A DNA stretch of 36,330 nt from Candidatus Avimonas merdigallinarum (GCA_904377855.1 CAJFGS010000026.1:1-36330); one strand, 5' to 3'. Shown: positions 15,940 through 24,985, numbered from the stretch's first letter. Notes: generated by a model not told the origin, from the sequence alone. Translations and numbers: made by a program.

Positions 15940-17478
15940 TCAGGATTTCTGCCCGTCGTCCCGGATATCCGAACCCTTTACGTTTTGCACCCGGAAATTT
16001 CCCTTCCACAGCTTCCGCCAGTCCGCACGGATGACCACGTCTTTGAGCGCCTTGAAGGTCAGCGGCGAAACCGGGGCCGTATAAGGGATCCCCTCCACGT
16101 CGATGGCGCAGATGCCGCAAAGCAGCAGGGCGACTCCCAGAAGGATGCCGTATACACCCAACGCACCGCCCAGCAGGATGAAGACAAAGCGGAGAACCGA
16201 AATCGGCGCATACAGGCTGGGAAGGATAAACGAACTGATGGCCGTGAGCGCCAGAATAATCACCATCGGCGCGCCGACCAGCCCCGCCTCGACCGCCGCC
16301 TGCCCGATGACCAGCGCGCCTACGATGCTGACCGCATGCCCCATGCGCGGGAAGCGCAGGCCCGCCTCCCGCATGATTTCAAACAGAAAATGGATGAGCA
16401 GCGCTTCGAACGTCAGCGGGAAAGGGGTGGTGTGGTCGGCGTTCAGATAGGACAGCAGCAAAACCGGCGGAAACATCTCCGGATGGTGGGTACCGATAGC
16501 GACATACAGGCCCGGCAGCAGGAGGCTGACCGCAAACGCGATATATTTCAAGATCCGCAAAAAACTTGCATAATACGGCGGCATGGTATAATCGTCCATC
16601 GCCTGAAAGTTTTCGACAAAAAGGTACGGGACAATCAAAGCGAAAGGCGTGCCGTCCACCAGGATCCCGATCCGCCCTTCACAAATTTTGCCGCAAAGCG
16701 TATCCGGCCGTTCGGTGGTGTTGACGCTGGTAAAGATGGACAGGTGCTTATTTTCCAAAAAGGGCTGGATATAACCCGAATCCAGCACCACGTCAAGCGG
16801 CAGATTTTCGATTTTCTGCCGTACGCTCCGCAAAAGCTTTTCCGAAACCCGCCCCCGCATATAGCAAAGGCAGACATCGGTGTTGCTGGTTTTCCCCGCC
16901 TTCATCATCTCAAAAATCAAATCGGGGGTTTTCAGGCGGCGGCGGAGCATGGACAGATTGATCCGGATAACCTCGGTAAACCCTTCCCTCGAGCCGCGGA
17001 GCATCACCTCGCTGACCGGTTCGCTCACCCCGCGCATGGCGAAGCCCTGGATACCGCCCAGGATCATGTAATCCACGCCGTCGATCGCAATGGCCGCAAA
17101 CCCGGAGGCAATCAGGTTGACCAGTTCCTCCATCGTCCGCACCTGGAGCATGTCTCCGGAACCGAGCACATCGTCCCGGATATAAGCCATGAGCTCCGTC
17201 GGGCTGAATTTTTTTCCCTTAATCTCCGTAATTGGGAGCAGAATGGCGTCTGCAAGGATATGGCGGTTTACCATCCCTTCCACGGTAATCACCGCCGCCG
17301 GGTATCCGCACAGATGGATTTCACGGATCATCAAATCGGAACTGATGTCAAACTGCTTGCGAAGATAGACGAGATTGTCCAGAAGACTGGCGCTGATCGG
17401 CGTGGCCGGCGAGGGGCCGGACGGCGGCTGAACATATCCGGGCCGGGAATCGGCGCGGAAATTGGTTTTATGAAACAC
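15940..17478 (-). CDS. GerAA-family spore germination protein
   Basis: The 512-residue A subunit of a GerA-type receptor has a soluble N-terminal half and a membrane-embedded C-terminal half. Visible family features are FDISSDLMIREI (about 48), the AIDGVDYMILGGIQGFAMR segment, GSREGFTEVIRINLSMLRRR (about 168), CYMRGRV, the conserved YGTHHPEMFP-like stretch GTHHPEMFPP (about 330) and at least four later helices. GTG at 17478 was chosen because AAAGGAGG lies 7 bp upstream; an in-frame ATG at 17532 has no site. It is the first gene of gerAA-AB-AC. Its promoter region is shared with the divergent DUF421 gene. Confidence 0.94.
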   Translation of the reverse strand: MFHKTNFRADSRPGYVQPPSGPSPATPISASLLDNLVYLRKQFDISSDLMIREIHLCGYPAAVITVEGMVNRHILADAILLPITEIKGKKFSPTELMAYIRDDVLGSGDMLQVRTMEELVNLIASGFAAIAIDGVDYMILGGIQGFAMRGVSEPVSEVMLRGSREGFTEVIRINLSMLRRRLKTPDLIFEMMKAGKTSNTDVCLCYMRGRVSEKLLRSVRQKIENLPLDVVLDSGYIQPFLENKHLSIFTSVNTTERPDTLCGKICEGRIGILVDGTPFALIVPYLFVENFQAMDDYTMPPYYASFLRILKYIAFAVSLLLPGLYVAIGTHHPEMFPPVLLLSYLNADHTTPFPLTFEALLIHFLFEIMREAGLRFPRMGHAVSIVGALVIGQAAVEAGLVGAPMVIILALTAISSFILPSLYAPISVLRFVFILLGGALGVYGILLGVALLLCGICAIDVEGIPYTAPVSPLTFKALKDVVIRADWRKLWKGNFRVQNVKGSDIRDDGQKS

Positions 17479-17536
17479 GGGACGGCCTCCTTTTGCTCGG
17501 CAGGACAGGATAAGGCAGCTGTGCTTTTGCACGGTT

Positions 17537-17586
17537 TAGTTATTTCCGGCTGCATGGAATATATTCGCAGAGGATGGTGAATACTA
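17537..17586. promoter_or_regulatory. Candidate forespore-type (sigma-G/F) divergent promoter region
   Basis: On the plus strand GAATA (17557-17561), 18 bp and AATACTA (17580-17586) match the sigma-G pattern GHATR-N18-CATWHTA except for one base. The -35 sits in the palindrome GAATATATTC, so the minus strand also has GAATA, 18 bp from ATAACTA (17543-17537), a weaker match facing gerAA. Neither direction shows a good sigma-A promoter. Sporulation control is inferred, not proven. Confidence 0.5.
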
Positions 17587-17639
17587 GCCTCAACGCATCG
17601 GAAGGGTCCGCTTCCGGCAACAAGGGAGGAGGCTGTTTT

Positions 17640-18317
17640 ATGGCGATTACAGCTGTGCGCACCGTGATAATCTACATATTCATTATCACGGCGATGCGCA
17701 TCATGGGAAAGCGGCAGTTGGGAGAACTGCAGCCGGCCGAATTGGTGGTCACCCTGCTCATCTCCGATCTGGCGGCGGTCCCCATGCAGGAAAGCGGCAT
17801 GCCGCTTCTCAACGGCCTCATCCCGATCATGATGCTGGTCGCGTTGGAGCTGCTCCTATCCGTGCTGATGATGAAGATTCCCGCGTTCCACCGGTTGATC
17901 GGGGGCAAGGCCAAAATTGTGGTAAACGACGGCAAGATCGACGCCTCTGCCATGAAGGGGATGCGCCTGACCGTGGAGGATTTGATGGAAACCCTGCGCC
18001 AGCAGGGGACGTTTGATATTACGGACATCCAATACGCCATTGTGGAAGCCAACGGCAAAATCAGCGTCTATCCCAAGCCGGGGGCACGTCAGGTAACCTG
18101 CCAGGACTTGAGCCTCGCCCCTCCGGACAACGGGATCCCCATGGTTATCGTCAGCGACGGCAAGGTGTCCCAGTGGGGCTTATCCGTATGCGGGCTGGAC
18201 GAATCCTGGCTGTCCGGCGTCCTGGCCGCAAACACCTGTTCCCTGAGCGACATTTTCATCCTGACGGCCGATAAAAGCCGGCGGTATACTCTGATACGAA
18301 AGGAACAATGCGCATGA
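17640..18317 (+). CDS. DUF421 (YetF-like) membrane protein
   Basis: The 225-residue protein has three N-terminal membrane helices (about 5-25, 35-50, 55-80) and a soluble DUF421 domain. The signature MRIMGKRQLGELQPAELVV (about 21-39) and the VNDGKIDASAMKGMRLTVEDL segment (about 98-118) are clear. DUF421 proteins include the 2Duf type linked to spore heat resistance in Bacillus; exact chemistry is unknown. ATG at 17640 follows GGGAGGAGG. It lies divergent from gerAA behind a candidate forespore promoter and overlaps the DUF4363 gene, a pairing common in Clostridia. Confidence 0.9.
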   Translation: MAITAVRTVIIYIFIITAMRIMGKRQLGELQPAELVVTLLISDLAAVPMQESGMPLLNGLIPIMMLVALELLLSVLMMKIPAFHRLIGGKAKIVVNDGKIDASAMKGMRLTVEDLMETLRQQGTFDITDIQYAIVEANGKISVYPKPGARQVTCQDLSLAPPDNGIPMVIVSDGKVSQWGLSVCGLDESWLSGVLAANTCSLSDIFILTADKSRRYTLIRKEQCA

Positions 18318-18694
18318 AACGGTTGATTGTTGCGGCGACGATGCTGGCGATTGTCGCCGTTCTCTGTATCGCCTCCCTTTCCACCCTGAACCGGAGCATG
18401 GACTATCTCCTGGCCCGTATGGATAAAATGGAGGAAGCCTATAAACGGGGCGATCTCGGTTCCTGCTTAACCCTTTCCGAAAATTTTGTGGAGGAATTTG
18501 AAGAGCGCACCCGCTTTTTCCCCTTTTTCATGCGGCATTCTGATATCACGAAAATTGAGGAATCGGTCGTGGTCCTGCCCACGATGCTGAAAACCGGGGA
18601 AGACGCCCACTGGTTTTCGGAATTTACCAAATGCCGAAACCAGCTGGAAAAGCTTTCCGAGACGGAAACATTATCTCTGGAAAACATCTTATAA
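18308..18694 (+). CDS. DUF4363 family membrane-anchored protein
   Basis: This 128-residue protein has an N-terminal uncleaved or signal helix (VAATMLAIVAVLCIASLSTL, about 6-25) and an extracytoplasmic helical part with a WFSEFTKCRNQLEKLSE region near 98. It fits the DUF4363 family, which often follows DUF421 in clostridial genomes. It overlaps the DUF421 gene by 10 bp, so the two are translated from one message. ATG 18308 and ATG 18314 are both possible; AAAGGAA fits either. Function is unknown. Confidence 0.82.
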   Translation: MRMKRLIVAATMLAIVAVLCIASLSTLNRSMDYLLARMDKMEEAYKRGDLGSCLTLSENFVEEFEERTRFFPFFMRHSDITKIEESVVVLPTMLKTGEDAHWFSEFTKCRNQLEKLSETETLSLENIL

Positions 18695-18724
18695 TCTGCT
18701 ATCCGGCAATCCGCCGGACAGAAA

Positions 18725-18770
18725 AAACAAGGCCCGGCATTCTGCATACAGAATGCCGGGCCTTGTTTTA
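18725..18770. terminator. Terminator downstream of DUF421-DUF4363
   Basis: AACAAGGCCCGGCATTCTG and CAGAATGCCGGGCCTTGTT form a perfect stem of about 19 bp with loop CATA. T/A runs lie on both sides, so it may serve both strands. Confidence 0.93.
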
Positions 18771-18868
18771 CAAAGAAAAGTTTTTTGCCCAAAAGCCGCC
18801 AATGGGTTGGAAAATATAGAAGGGGGTCGCAAGCGGAGAGGAACAGCCTTTTGAGGTTGCGCCCCGTA

Positions 18869-19768
18869 TCAGGTCTGAGCCTGGCTCTCTTGTCCTTCTG
18901 CCGCCGTCTTATCCCCTTCCGGCGGTTCGGCCGCCTTGACCGCCAGTTTCCGTTTGGTCACCGGTCCGTCGTATTTCAGCTTTATCTGCACCCGGGCGGA
19001 ATACTTCTTTTCGCAGCGGCGGCAGAGGAAATCCGCGCAAAAGGCCCGGGAACGGAACTTCCATTCGCTGGTACGGCGGAGAGGGCGGTTGCACTCCTCG
19101 CAGCGGAAGGCCAGATCCCTTTTCTTCACGTTCTTATCATGAATATCGCTGATAATGACCGTTTTAAAATTCAGCCGATCGTAGAATTCCTGGTCTGCCG
19201 GCCGCACTGCCTTCCGGAAAGAAGCCTCTTCAAACACACGGGCGAAAACCCGGCCGGTCAGGATGCTGTCGTCCAGCGCCCGGTGCAGTTCCATCCCCTC
19301 CTCCGGGATACCCAGCAGTTCGCAGGCCTTGCTCAGCCCCATCTGCTGGGCATTTCCGTAATCCAGCCGTTCTTGGCAGTAGGCCTGCAGATCGGCATAG
19401 AAGTTCATAAAGGGAATGTGCTCGTTTTTGTAAAAGTGCCGGCAGTTTTCCAGCAGCACCATCAGATCGGTGGTGCTCCAGGTCATTATCACGGCCTCAG
19501 GGTCGGCAACCCATTTGCGAAGCTGCGAAACGGCGCGGGTAAACGGCTGGCCGCCTTCCAGTTCTTCCTCCTGGATCCCCGTGAGATCCTGCACCAAAGA
19601 CGAAAGCTTACGGCTGACGACCGGCCGGATCACGGCATGGAATACATCTTCCTGTTCCAGCCGGCCGTTCAGCTTCACCGCCCCGATTTCGATGATTTCA
19701 TTGAAAAAGCCGTGGGTCTTACGGGTATACGCACCGTTCCACTCCAAATCAATCACAATATAGGTCAT
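18869..19768 (-). CDS. DEDDh exonuclease with C-terminal zinc ribbon
   Basis: The N-terminal domain is a DnaQ/RNase T-like 3'-5' exonuclease. The first acidic pair is in VIDLEWNG (D7, E9), the second aspartate in WSTTDLMVL (about 102), and the final histidine and aspartate in HRALDDS (about 165-171). The order resembles KapD-like and Eri1-like inhibitors of sense expression. After residue about 220 a second module carries two Cys pairs, CEECNRPL and CRRCEKKY, likely a zinc ribbon, then a Lys-rich strand and a charged tail. 299 residues. ATG 19768 is preferred to an in-frame GTG at 19789 because AAAGGA lies between them. The substrate (RNA or DNA) is unknown. Confidence 0.85.
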   Translation of the reverse strand: MTYIVIDLEWNGAYTRKTHGFFNEIIEIGAVKLNGRLEQEDVFHAVIRPVVSRKLSSLVQDLTGIQEEELEGGQPFTRAVSQLRKWVADPEAVIMTWSTTDLMVLLENCRHFYKNEHIPFMNFYADLQAYCQERLDYGNAQQMGLSKACELLGIPEEGMELHRALDDSILTGRVFARVFEEASFRKAVRPADQEFYDRLNFKTVIISDIHDKNVKKRDLAFRCEECNRPLRRTSEWKFRSRAFCADFLCRRCEKKYSARVQIKLKYDGPVTKRKLAVKAAEPPEGDKTAAEGQESQAQT

Positions 19769-19839
19769 GGGGAATGACCATCCTTTCACGCGGCCTAAAT
19801 ATCACCATTTCTGGATTAATTCCGGGAAAACACGGACGT

Positions 19840-20175
19840 TCAGGCCATCTCCCCCAATTTTCCTCCTGCCAGGATGTGAAAATGCAGATGATGTACCGTT
19901 TGCCCCGCGTCGGCCCCGTTGTTGGTGACCACCCGGTAATCGGTCAGCCCCATTTCCCGGGTCAGCTGGGCGATCACTTCAAAAATATGGCCAACCACGG
20001 CGCTGTTCTCCGGCGTAATCGCCGCCGCGCCGGGAAGGTGCTGCTTGGGAATCACCAGGATATGCACCGGAGCCTTGGGCTCAATGTCATAAAATGCATA
20101 CACCTGCTCATCCTCGTACGCTTTTTTTGAGGGAATCTCCCCTTTCAGGATTTTGCAGAAAATACAATCGTCCAT
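19840..20175 (-). CDS. HIT-family (HinT-like) nucleotide hydrolase
   Basis: The 111-residue protein has typical HinT layout: CIFCKILKGEIPSKKAYED at the start, PKAPVHILVIPKQHL (about 33-47) and the histidine triad HHLHFHIL near residue 100. HinT enzymes hydrolyse adenosine phosphoramidates. Start ATG 20175 follows AAAGGAAGG. It lies between alaS and the exonuclease on the same strand, but a hairpin terminator separates it from alaS. Confidence 0.95.
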   Translation of the reverse strand: MDDCIFCKILKGEIPSKKAYEDEQVYAFYDIEPKAPVHILVIPKQHLPGAAAITPENSAVVGHIFEVIAQLTREMGLTDYRVVTNNGADAGQTVHHLHFHILAGGKLGEMA

Positions 20176-20217
20176 ACCAATTCCGCCTTCCTTTCACAAA
20201 TATGCCTGATTTAAAAA

Positions 20218-20270
20218 ATTTCGCTGAGCGGGATGTGTATAGGGAAACCCCTGTACACATCCCGCTTCCT
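20218..20270 (-). terminator. Terminator downstream of alaS
   Basis: AGCGGGATGTGTA and TACACATCCCGCT form a perfect 13-bp stem. On the minus strand it is followed within about 8 nt by TTTTTT. Confidence 0.8.
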
Positions 20271-20272
20271 TC

Positions 20273-22939
20273 TTACTTTTTCGACGCCAGCAGCGCGGTA
20301 AGGATATCGTCCACCGCATTAATAGCATCGTCTACCTTGCTGAGGTCCTTGCCGCCTGCCATCGCGGAATCTGGGCGGCCGCCGCCCTTGCCCCCGCAGA
20401 TCTTCGCGACCTCACGCACAATATTGCCCGCGTGCGCGCCCTTGGCTACCGCTTCCGGGCCGCAGTAGCAGGCAAAGGAAACGCTGCCGGCATCCTCCAT
20501 AATCCCGGCGACTACCGCCACGATGTTGGGGATATTCGCGTCGCGGCAGCGATCGCACATGGAACGGACGGCGTCGCTGCCGGTGCCGGTAAAGGCGGCC
20601 GCCACCACTTTGATGCCCTCGATTTCCTTCGCGCCGCTGAAAAGGCCTTCCACTTTACTGGCAGCTATTTTCGATTTCAGGGTCTGCAGTTCCCGCTGCG
20701 AGTCCTTCAATTCCCCGGCGAGCTGCGCCGCGCGGTGCGGGACTTCGTCGATATTGCCGACCCGCAGCGCATCCGCTGACTGGGCCAAAAGGTCGTGGTA
20801 TTCATTCATCAGCAGCAATACGTTCGCGCCGGTCACCGCCTCGATCCGGCGGACGCCCGCCGCCACCGAGCTTTCGGACACAATCCGGAACAGCCCGAGT
20901 TTTGCGGTGTTGTCCACATGGGTGCCGCCGCAGAGTTCCGTGGATACGCAGGAACCGTCCTCGGTGCTGCCCATGCGGACCACCCGGACGACATCGCCAT
21001 ACTTTTCTCCGAAAAGAGCCATGGCGCCCAGCTTCTTTGCCTCGTCAATCGGCATCTCCCGGATATCCGCCGCCAACCCTTCCAGGATCCAGCGGTTGAC
21101 CAATCCTTCCACCGCGGCCAATTCCTCCGGGGTCAGCGCGGAAAAGTGGGTGAAGTCGAACCGCATCCGCTTGGCATTTACCAGCTGGCCGGCCTGCTCA
21201 ACATGGGTGCCCAGCACATCCCGCAGGGCGGCCTGGAGCAGATGGGCGGCCGTATGGTTGCGCATGGTGGCGCGGCGCTCCTCCTCGTTGACGGCGGCGA
21301 CCACGACGTCGCCTACCCGGATTTCGCCCCGCGACTGCCGGCCGCTGTGGAGGATCACGCCGTTCTGCGATTTCACCGTATTCCCTACATCGAAGGAAGC
21401 GCCCTCGCTGGTGATCGCGCCGATATCCCCGACCTGTCCGCCGCTTTCCGCGTAGAAGGGGGTTACATCGAGGACCATCACCGCCTCATCGCCTTCGGCT
21501 GCGCCGTCCACCATCTCGTTGTCCCGGATGATGGCGGTGACCTTGGCCTCGCAGCGAAGGGTATCGTATCCCACAAAACGGCCGGGGATCAATTCCGCCA
21601 TGATGCCCGCGTCGTTCTTCCATGCGTCGGCCCCCGCGTTCTTGCGGGCGGCACGGGCGCGGGCGCGCTGTTCGGTCATCCGCCGGGTGAATTCTTCCTC
21701 GTCCACGGCGATGCCCTTTTCCTCCAGGATATCCTTGGTCAGGTCGATCGGGAAACCGTACGTATCATACAGCTTAAAAGCGTCCGCCCCGGAAAGGGTG
21801 TTCCCCTGCAAGCCGGACAGCATCTCGTCCAGCAGCGCCAGGCCGCTGTCGATGGTTTTGCCAAAGGATTCCTCTTCAACATGGATGAGTTTTTTGATGA
21901 AGTCCTTTTTCTCCTCCAGTTCCGGATACGCGCCGCGGTTTTCCGCGATGACGGTGTCGCACACCTGATACAGGAAGGGCTCGTGGATGCCGAGCAGCCG
22001 TCCATGCCGCGCCGCGCGGCGGAGCAGGCGGCGGACAACATAGCCCCGTCCTTCGTTCGACGGCATCACGCCGTCCCCGATCATGAAGGTGGTGGAGCGG
22101 ATGTGATCGGTCACCACCCGCAGGGAGATATCGGTCTTCTCGTTTTCGCCGTAGGTCACGCCGGCAATCCGGCTGACATGCTTCATGATGTTCTGGACCG
22201 TGTCCACCTCGAACAGGTTGTCCACTCCCTGCATGATGCAGGCCAGACGCTCCAGCCCCATGCCGGTATCGATATTCGGATGGTCGAGGGGGGTGTAATT
22301 CCCGTTGCCGTCGTTGTCAAACTGGGTGAACACCAGGTTCCAGAACTCGACGTACCGGTCGCAGTCGCAGCCGACGCCGCAGGTGGGCGAACCGCAGCCG
22401 TATTTTTCGCCCCGGTCAAAGTACAGTTCGGAGCAGGGGCCGCAGGGGCCGCTGCCGTGCTCCCAGAAATTGTCCTCTTTGCCGAGCCGCACGATATGAT
22501 CGGCGCGCACCCCGACTTCCTTGGTCCAGATGTCGAAGGCTTCGTCGTCGTCCTGGTAGATACTGATCCAGATGCGGTCCTCCGGCAGCTCCAGCACCTT
22601 GGTGCAGAACTCCCACGCCCAGGCGGTCGCTTCATGCTTGAAGTAATCCCCAAAGCTGAAATTGCCCAGCATCTCGAAATAGGTGCCGTGGCGGGCGGTC
22701 TTCCCCACCCGCTCGATGTCCGGGGTGCGGATGCATTTCTGGCAAGTGGTCACCCGCTTGCGGGGGGGCGTCACTTCACCGGTGAAGTATTTCTTCATCG
22801 GCGCCATGCCGGAATTAATCAGCAGCAGGGATTTGTCGTTCTGCGGCACAAGCGAAAAGCTCGGCAGCCGCAGGTGCCCCTTGCTTTCAAAAAAGGAGAG
22901 ATACTTTTCTCTCAGATCGTTCAGTCCCGTCCATTCCAT
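20273..22939 (-). CDS. alaS: Alanyl-tRNA synthetase (AlaRS)
   Basis: The 888-residue enzyme charges tRNA-Ala. It has the class II catalytic domain at the N-terminus (FFESKGHLRLPSFSLVP, motif 2 region VTTCQKCIRTPDIE, MPSNEGRGYVVRRLLRR near 290). The editing domain has HTAAH near residue 560 and the zinc-binding CGGTH near 668. The C-terminal C-Ala oligomerisation domain ends CGGKGGGRPDSAMAGG. Length is standard. Start ATG 22939 lies behind a T-box leader with an Ala specifier codon. Confidence 0.98.
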   Translation of the reverse strand: MEWTGLNDLREKYLSFFESKGHLRLPSFSLVPQNDKSLLLINSGMAPMKKYFTGEVTPPRKRVTTCQKCIRTPDIERVGKTARHGTYFEMLGNFSFGDYFKHEATAWAWEFCTKVLELPEDRIWISIYQDDDEAFDIWTKEVGVRADHIVRLGKEDNFWEHGSGPCGPCSELYFDRGEKYGCGSPTCGVGCDCDRYVEFWNLVFTQFDNDGNGNYTPLDHPNIDTGMGLERLACIMQGVDNLFEVDTVQNIMKHVSRIAGVTYGENEKTDISLRVVTDHIRSTTFMIGDGVMPSNEGRGYVVRRLLRRAARHGRLLGIHEPFLYQVCDTVIAENRGAYPELEEKKDFIKKLIHVEEESFGKTIDSGLALLDEMLSGLQGNTLSGADAFKLYDTYGFPIDLTKDILEEKGIAVDEEEFTRRMTEQRARARAARKNAGADAWKNDAGIMAELIPGRFVGYDTLRCEAKVTAIIRDNEMVDGAAEGDEAVMVLDVTPFYAESGGQVGDIGAITSEGASFDVGNTVKSQNGVILHSGRQSRGEIRVGDVVVAAVNEEERRATMRNHTAAHLLQAALRDVLGTHVEQAGQLVNAKRMRFDFTHFSALTPEELAAVEGLVNRWILEGLAADIREMPIDEAKKLGAMALFGEKYGDVVRVVRMGSTEDGSCVSTELCGGTHVDNTAKLGLFRIVSESSVAAGVRRIEAVTGANVLLLMNEYHDLLAQSADALRVGNIDEVPHRAAQLAGELKDSQRELQTLKSKIAASKVEGLFSGAKEIEGIKVVAAAFTGTGSDAVRSMCDRCRDANIPNIVAVVAGIMEDAGSVSFACYCGPEAVAKGAHAGNIVREVAKICGGKGGGRPDSAMAGGKDLSKVDDAINAVDDILTALLASKK

Positions 22940-23017
22940 GATTGATTCGTCCCTTTCCCCCTGATGGGTTTTATGATTTTCCCGTCAGCATACGGCGGCA
23001 GGCACCGCCGGGCGAAG

Positions 23018-23258
23018 CCGGCAAAAGAAAAAGCTCCCGTCCATCATGGGACGGAAGCTCCGTGGTACCACCCAAATTGCGCAGGCCATGCCGCGCCGCT
23101 TGACCCCCTTAACGCGGGAAACGCCGCCGTTCGTCACAGCAGGGCTCCAGGAGGGCCTCCGTTTCGGGGATGCGCAGGCGCCCTTGCAGCCGGGGAGCGT
23201 CCTCTCTGAGCGCGCCGAAAACGGTTCGTTCCTGTCAAAGCCTTTCCATATATAGTTT
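23018..23258 (-). promoter_or_regulatory. T-box leader of alaS, specifier GCC (Ala)
   Basis: On the minus strand the specifier GCC is at 23156-23154, aligned with ATC of the ileS leader by the shared following pattern N3-CTGGAG. The helix ACCGTTTTCGG/CCGAAACGG precedes it. The antiterminator is canonical: GGG, bulge TGGTACC (about 23072-23064), then ACGGA pairing with TCCGT. A strong terminator follows. Confidence 0.93.
23022..23061 (-). terminator. Regulated terminator of the alaS T-box
   Basis: AGCTTCCGTCC and GGACGGGAGCT form a stem with one G-U pair around loop ATGATG. TTTTTCTTTT follows on the minus strand. Confidence 0.92.
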
Positions 23259-23287
23259 ATTATAAAGTCGTCTTTTTCCATTGTCAA
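23259..23287 (-). promoter_or_regulatory. Consensus sigma-A promoter of alaS
   Basis: Minus strand TTGACA (23287-23282), 17-bp spacer, TATAAT (23264-23259): a perfect consensus match. Confidence 0.95.
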
Positions 23288-23383
23288 GACGTTTTTCGGG
23301 AATCCCCGAAAGAGAAAAACAGAGCTGGCGACAGAACCGCCCCCAAAGAAAGCGGAGCGGATTTCCGCGAAAGTCGCCCCCGT

Positions 23384-24985
23384 TTACATCAGCCCGTTTT
23401 CCTTCTTGAATTCCAGAAATTCGTCGAAACTCATGGCCTTGTCCAGCAGGCCGTCCGGCGTCAACTCGATCACCCGGTTGGCAATCGTCTGCACGAACTC
23501 GTGGTCGAAAGAGGAAAAAAGGACATTCCCCTTGAAATCGATCAGCCCATTGTTCACCGCAGTGATGGATTCGAGGTCGAGGTGGTTGGTCGGCTGGTCG
23601 AGCAGGAGGACGTTCGCGCCGAACATCATCATCCGGGAGAGCATGCACCGCACCTTTTCCCCACCGGAAAGGACGTTCACCGGCTTGAGCACATCGTCGC
23701 CGGAAAAGAGCATCTTCCCCAGGAAGCCGCGCAGATACGATTCGTGCGGATCGGTCGAATACTGTCCCAGCCATTGGATAATGTTCAGATCACACCCTTC
23801 GAAGAAGGGCGTATTGTCCCTGGGGAAATAGGACTGCGAGGTGCTCACGCCCCATTTGAAGCTGCCCTCGTCCGGTTCGATCTCCCCTACCAGAATACGG
23901 AAAAGGGTGGTGTTGGCAATTTCGTTTTCCCCGACAAAGGCGATTTTATCCCCTTTGTTCACCCGGAAGGACACGTTGTTGAGCACCTTCACGCCGTCCA
24001 CCGTTTTGCTCAGCCCTTCCACGCTCAGGATTTCCTTCCCCGCCTCACGATCCATGGTGAAGCCGACAAAGGGATACCGGCGGGAAGAAGCAGGCATCTC
24101 CTCCGGCGTCAGCTTTTCAATCAACTTCCGGCGGCTGGTAGCCTGCTTCGACTTGGATTTGTTGGCGGCAAACCGCTCGATAAAGCTTTGCAGTTCCTTG
24201 ATTTTTTCCTCCGCCTTCCGGTTCTGGTCCCGGATCATCCGCTGCATGAGCTGGCTGGATTCATACCAGAAGTCGTAGTTGCCGACGTAAATCTTGATTT
24301 TGTTATAGTCCACGTCCACAATATGGGTGCAGACATTGTTGAGAAAGTGGCGGTCGTGAGACACCACAATCACCGTTCCCTCATAATCCAGCAGGAAATC
24401 CTCCAGCCAGTCCACCGACGGGATATCCAAACCGTTGGTCGGCTCGTCCAGCAGGATGATGTCCGGCTGCCCAAACAGTGCCTGCGCCAGCAGGACCTTC
24501 ACCTTCTGCTTTTCGGTCAGGGCGCTCATCGGCAGGGCCAACAGGTCAAGGCTGAGCCCCAGACCCTGCAAAATACGGCCGGCCTCGGTTTCCGCCTCCC
24601 AGCCGTTCAGTTCCGCGAACTCGCTTTCCAGGTCGGCGGCGAGATTGCCGTCCTCCTCGGAGAAATCCTCCTTCGCGTACAGGGCGTCTTTCTGTTTCAT
24701 CACCTCATACAGCCGGGGATTCCCGCAGATGACGGTGTCCAGAACCGTGTATTCGTCATAGGCAAAATGGTTCTGCTTAAGCACCGACATCCGGGTCTTG
24801 GCGTCAATCGTCACCTCGCCCGACGAAGGCTCCAGCTCGCCGGAAAGAATCCGCAGGAAGGTGGACTTCCCCGCCCCGTTCGCGCCGATCACCCCATAGC
24901 AGTTTCCGGGGGTGAATTTGAGATTCACATGGGTAAAAAGGTTCTGCCCCCCGAACTGCAGACTGACGTCCGATACCGTTATCAT
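23384..24985 (-). CDS. ABC-F family ATPase (YkpA/YbiT-like)
   Basis: A soluble protein of 533 residues with two ABC domains and no membrane helices, as in ABC-F ribosome-associated factors. Domain 1 has Walker A GANGAGKST (about 36-44) and Walker B IILLDEPTN (about 175); its signature is degenerate (ALTEKQKVKV). A charged linker with RKAEEKIKELQSFIERF follows. Domain 2 has GENEIANTT in place of a standard Walker A, LSGGEKVR (about 447) and VLLLDQPTN with Gln for the usual Glu. ABC-F members act on translation or, in some groups, antibiotic protection; this one looks like the housekeeping YkpA/YbiT branch. ATG 24985 fits AAGGAA; the longer frame to 25150 has no site. Confidence 0.9.
   Translation of the reverse strand: MITVSDVSLQFGGQNLFTHVNLKFTPGNCYGVIGANGAGKSTFLRILSGELEPSSGEVTIDAKTRMSVLKQNHFAYDEYTVLDTVICGNPRLYEVMKQKDALYAKEDFSEEDGNLAADLESEFAELNGWEAETEAGRILQGLGLSLDLLALPMSALTEKQKVKVLLAQALFGQPDIILLDEPTNGLDIPSVDWLEDFLLDYEGTVIVVSHDRHFLNNVCTHIVDVDYNKIKIYVGNYDFWYESSQLMQRMIRDQNRKAEEKIKELQSFIERFAANKSKSKQATSRRKLIEKLTPEEMPASSRRYPFVGFTMDREAGKEILSVEGLSKTVDGVKVLNNVSFRVNKGDKIAFVGENEIANTTLFRILVGEIEPDEGSFKWGVSTSQSYFPRDNTPFFEGCDLNIIQWLGQYSTDPHESYLRGFLGKMLFSGDDVLKPVNVLSGGEKVRCMLSRMMMFGANVLLLDQPTNHLDLESITAVNNGLIDFKGNVLFSSFDHEFVQTIANRVIELTPDGLLDKAMSFDEFLEFKKENGLM

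Noticed and set aside
14929..17580. 883-codon plus-strand open frame opposite gerAA/gerAB
   Set aside because: It is antisense to two clearly recognised germination genes, has low-complexity Gln/Arg/His-rich text and no ribosome-binding site. Long antisense frames are common in GC-rich coding DNA.
20795..22945. 716-codon plus-strand frame opposite alaS
   Set aside because: It is the complement of a well-conserved synthetase and shows no family features.
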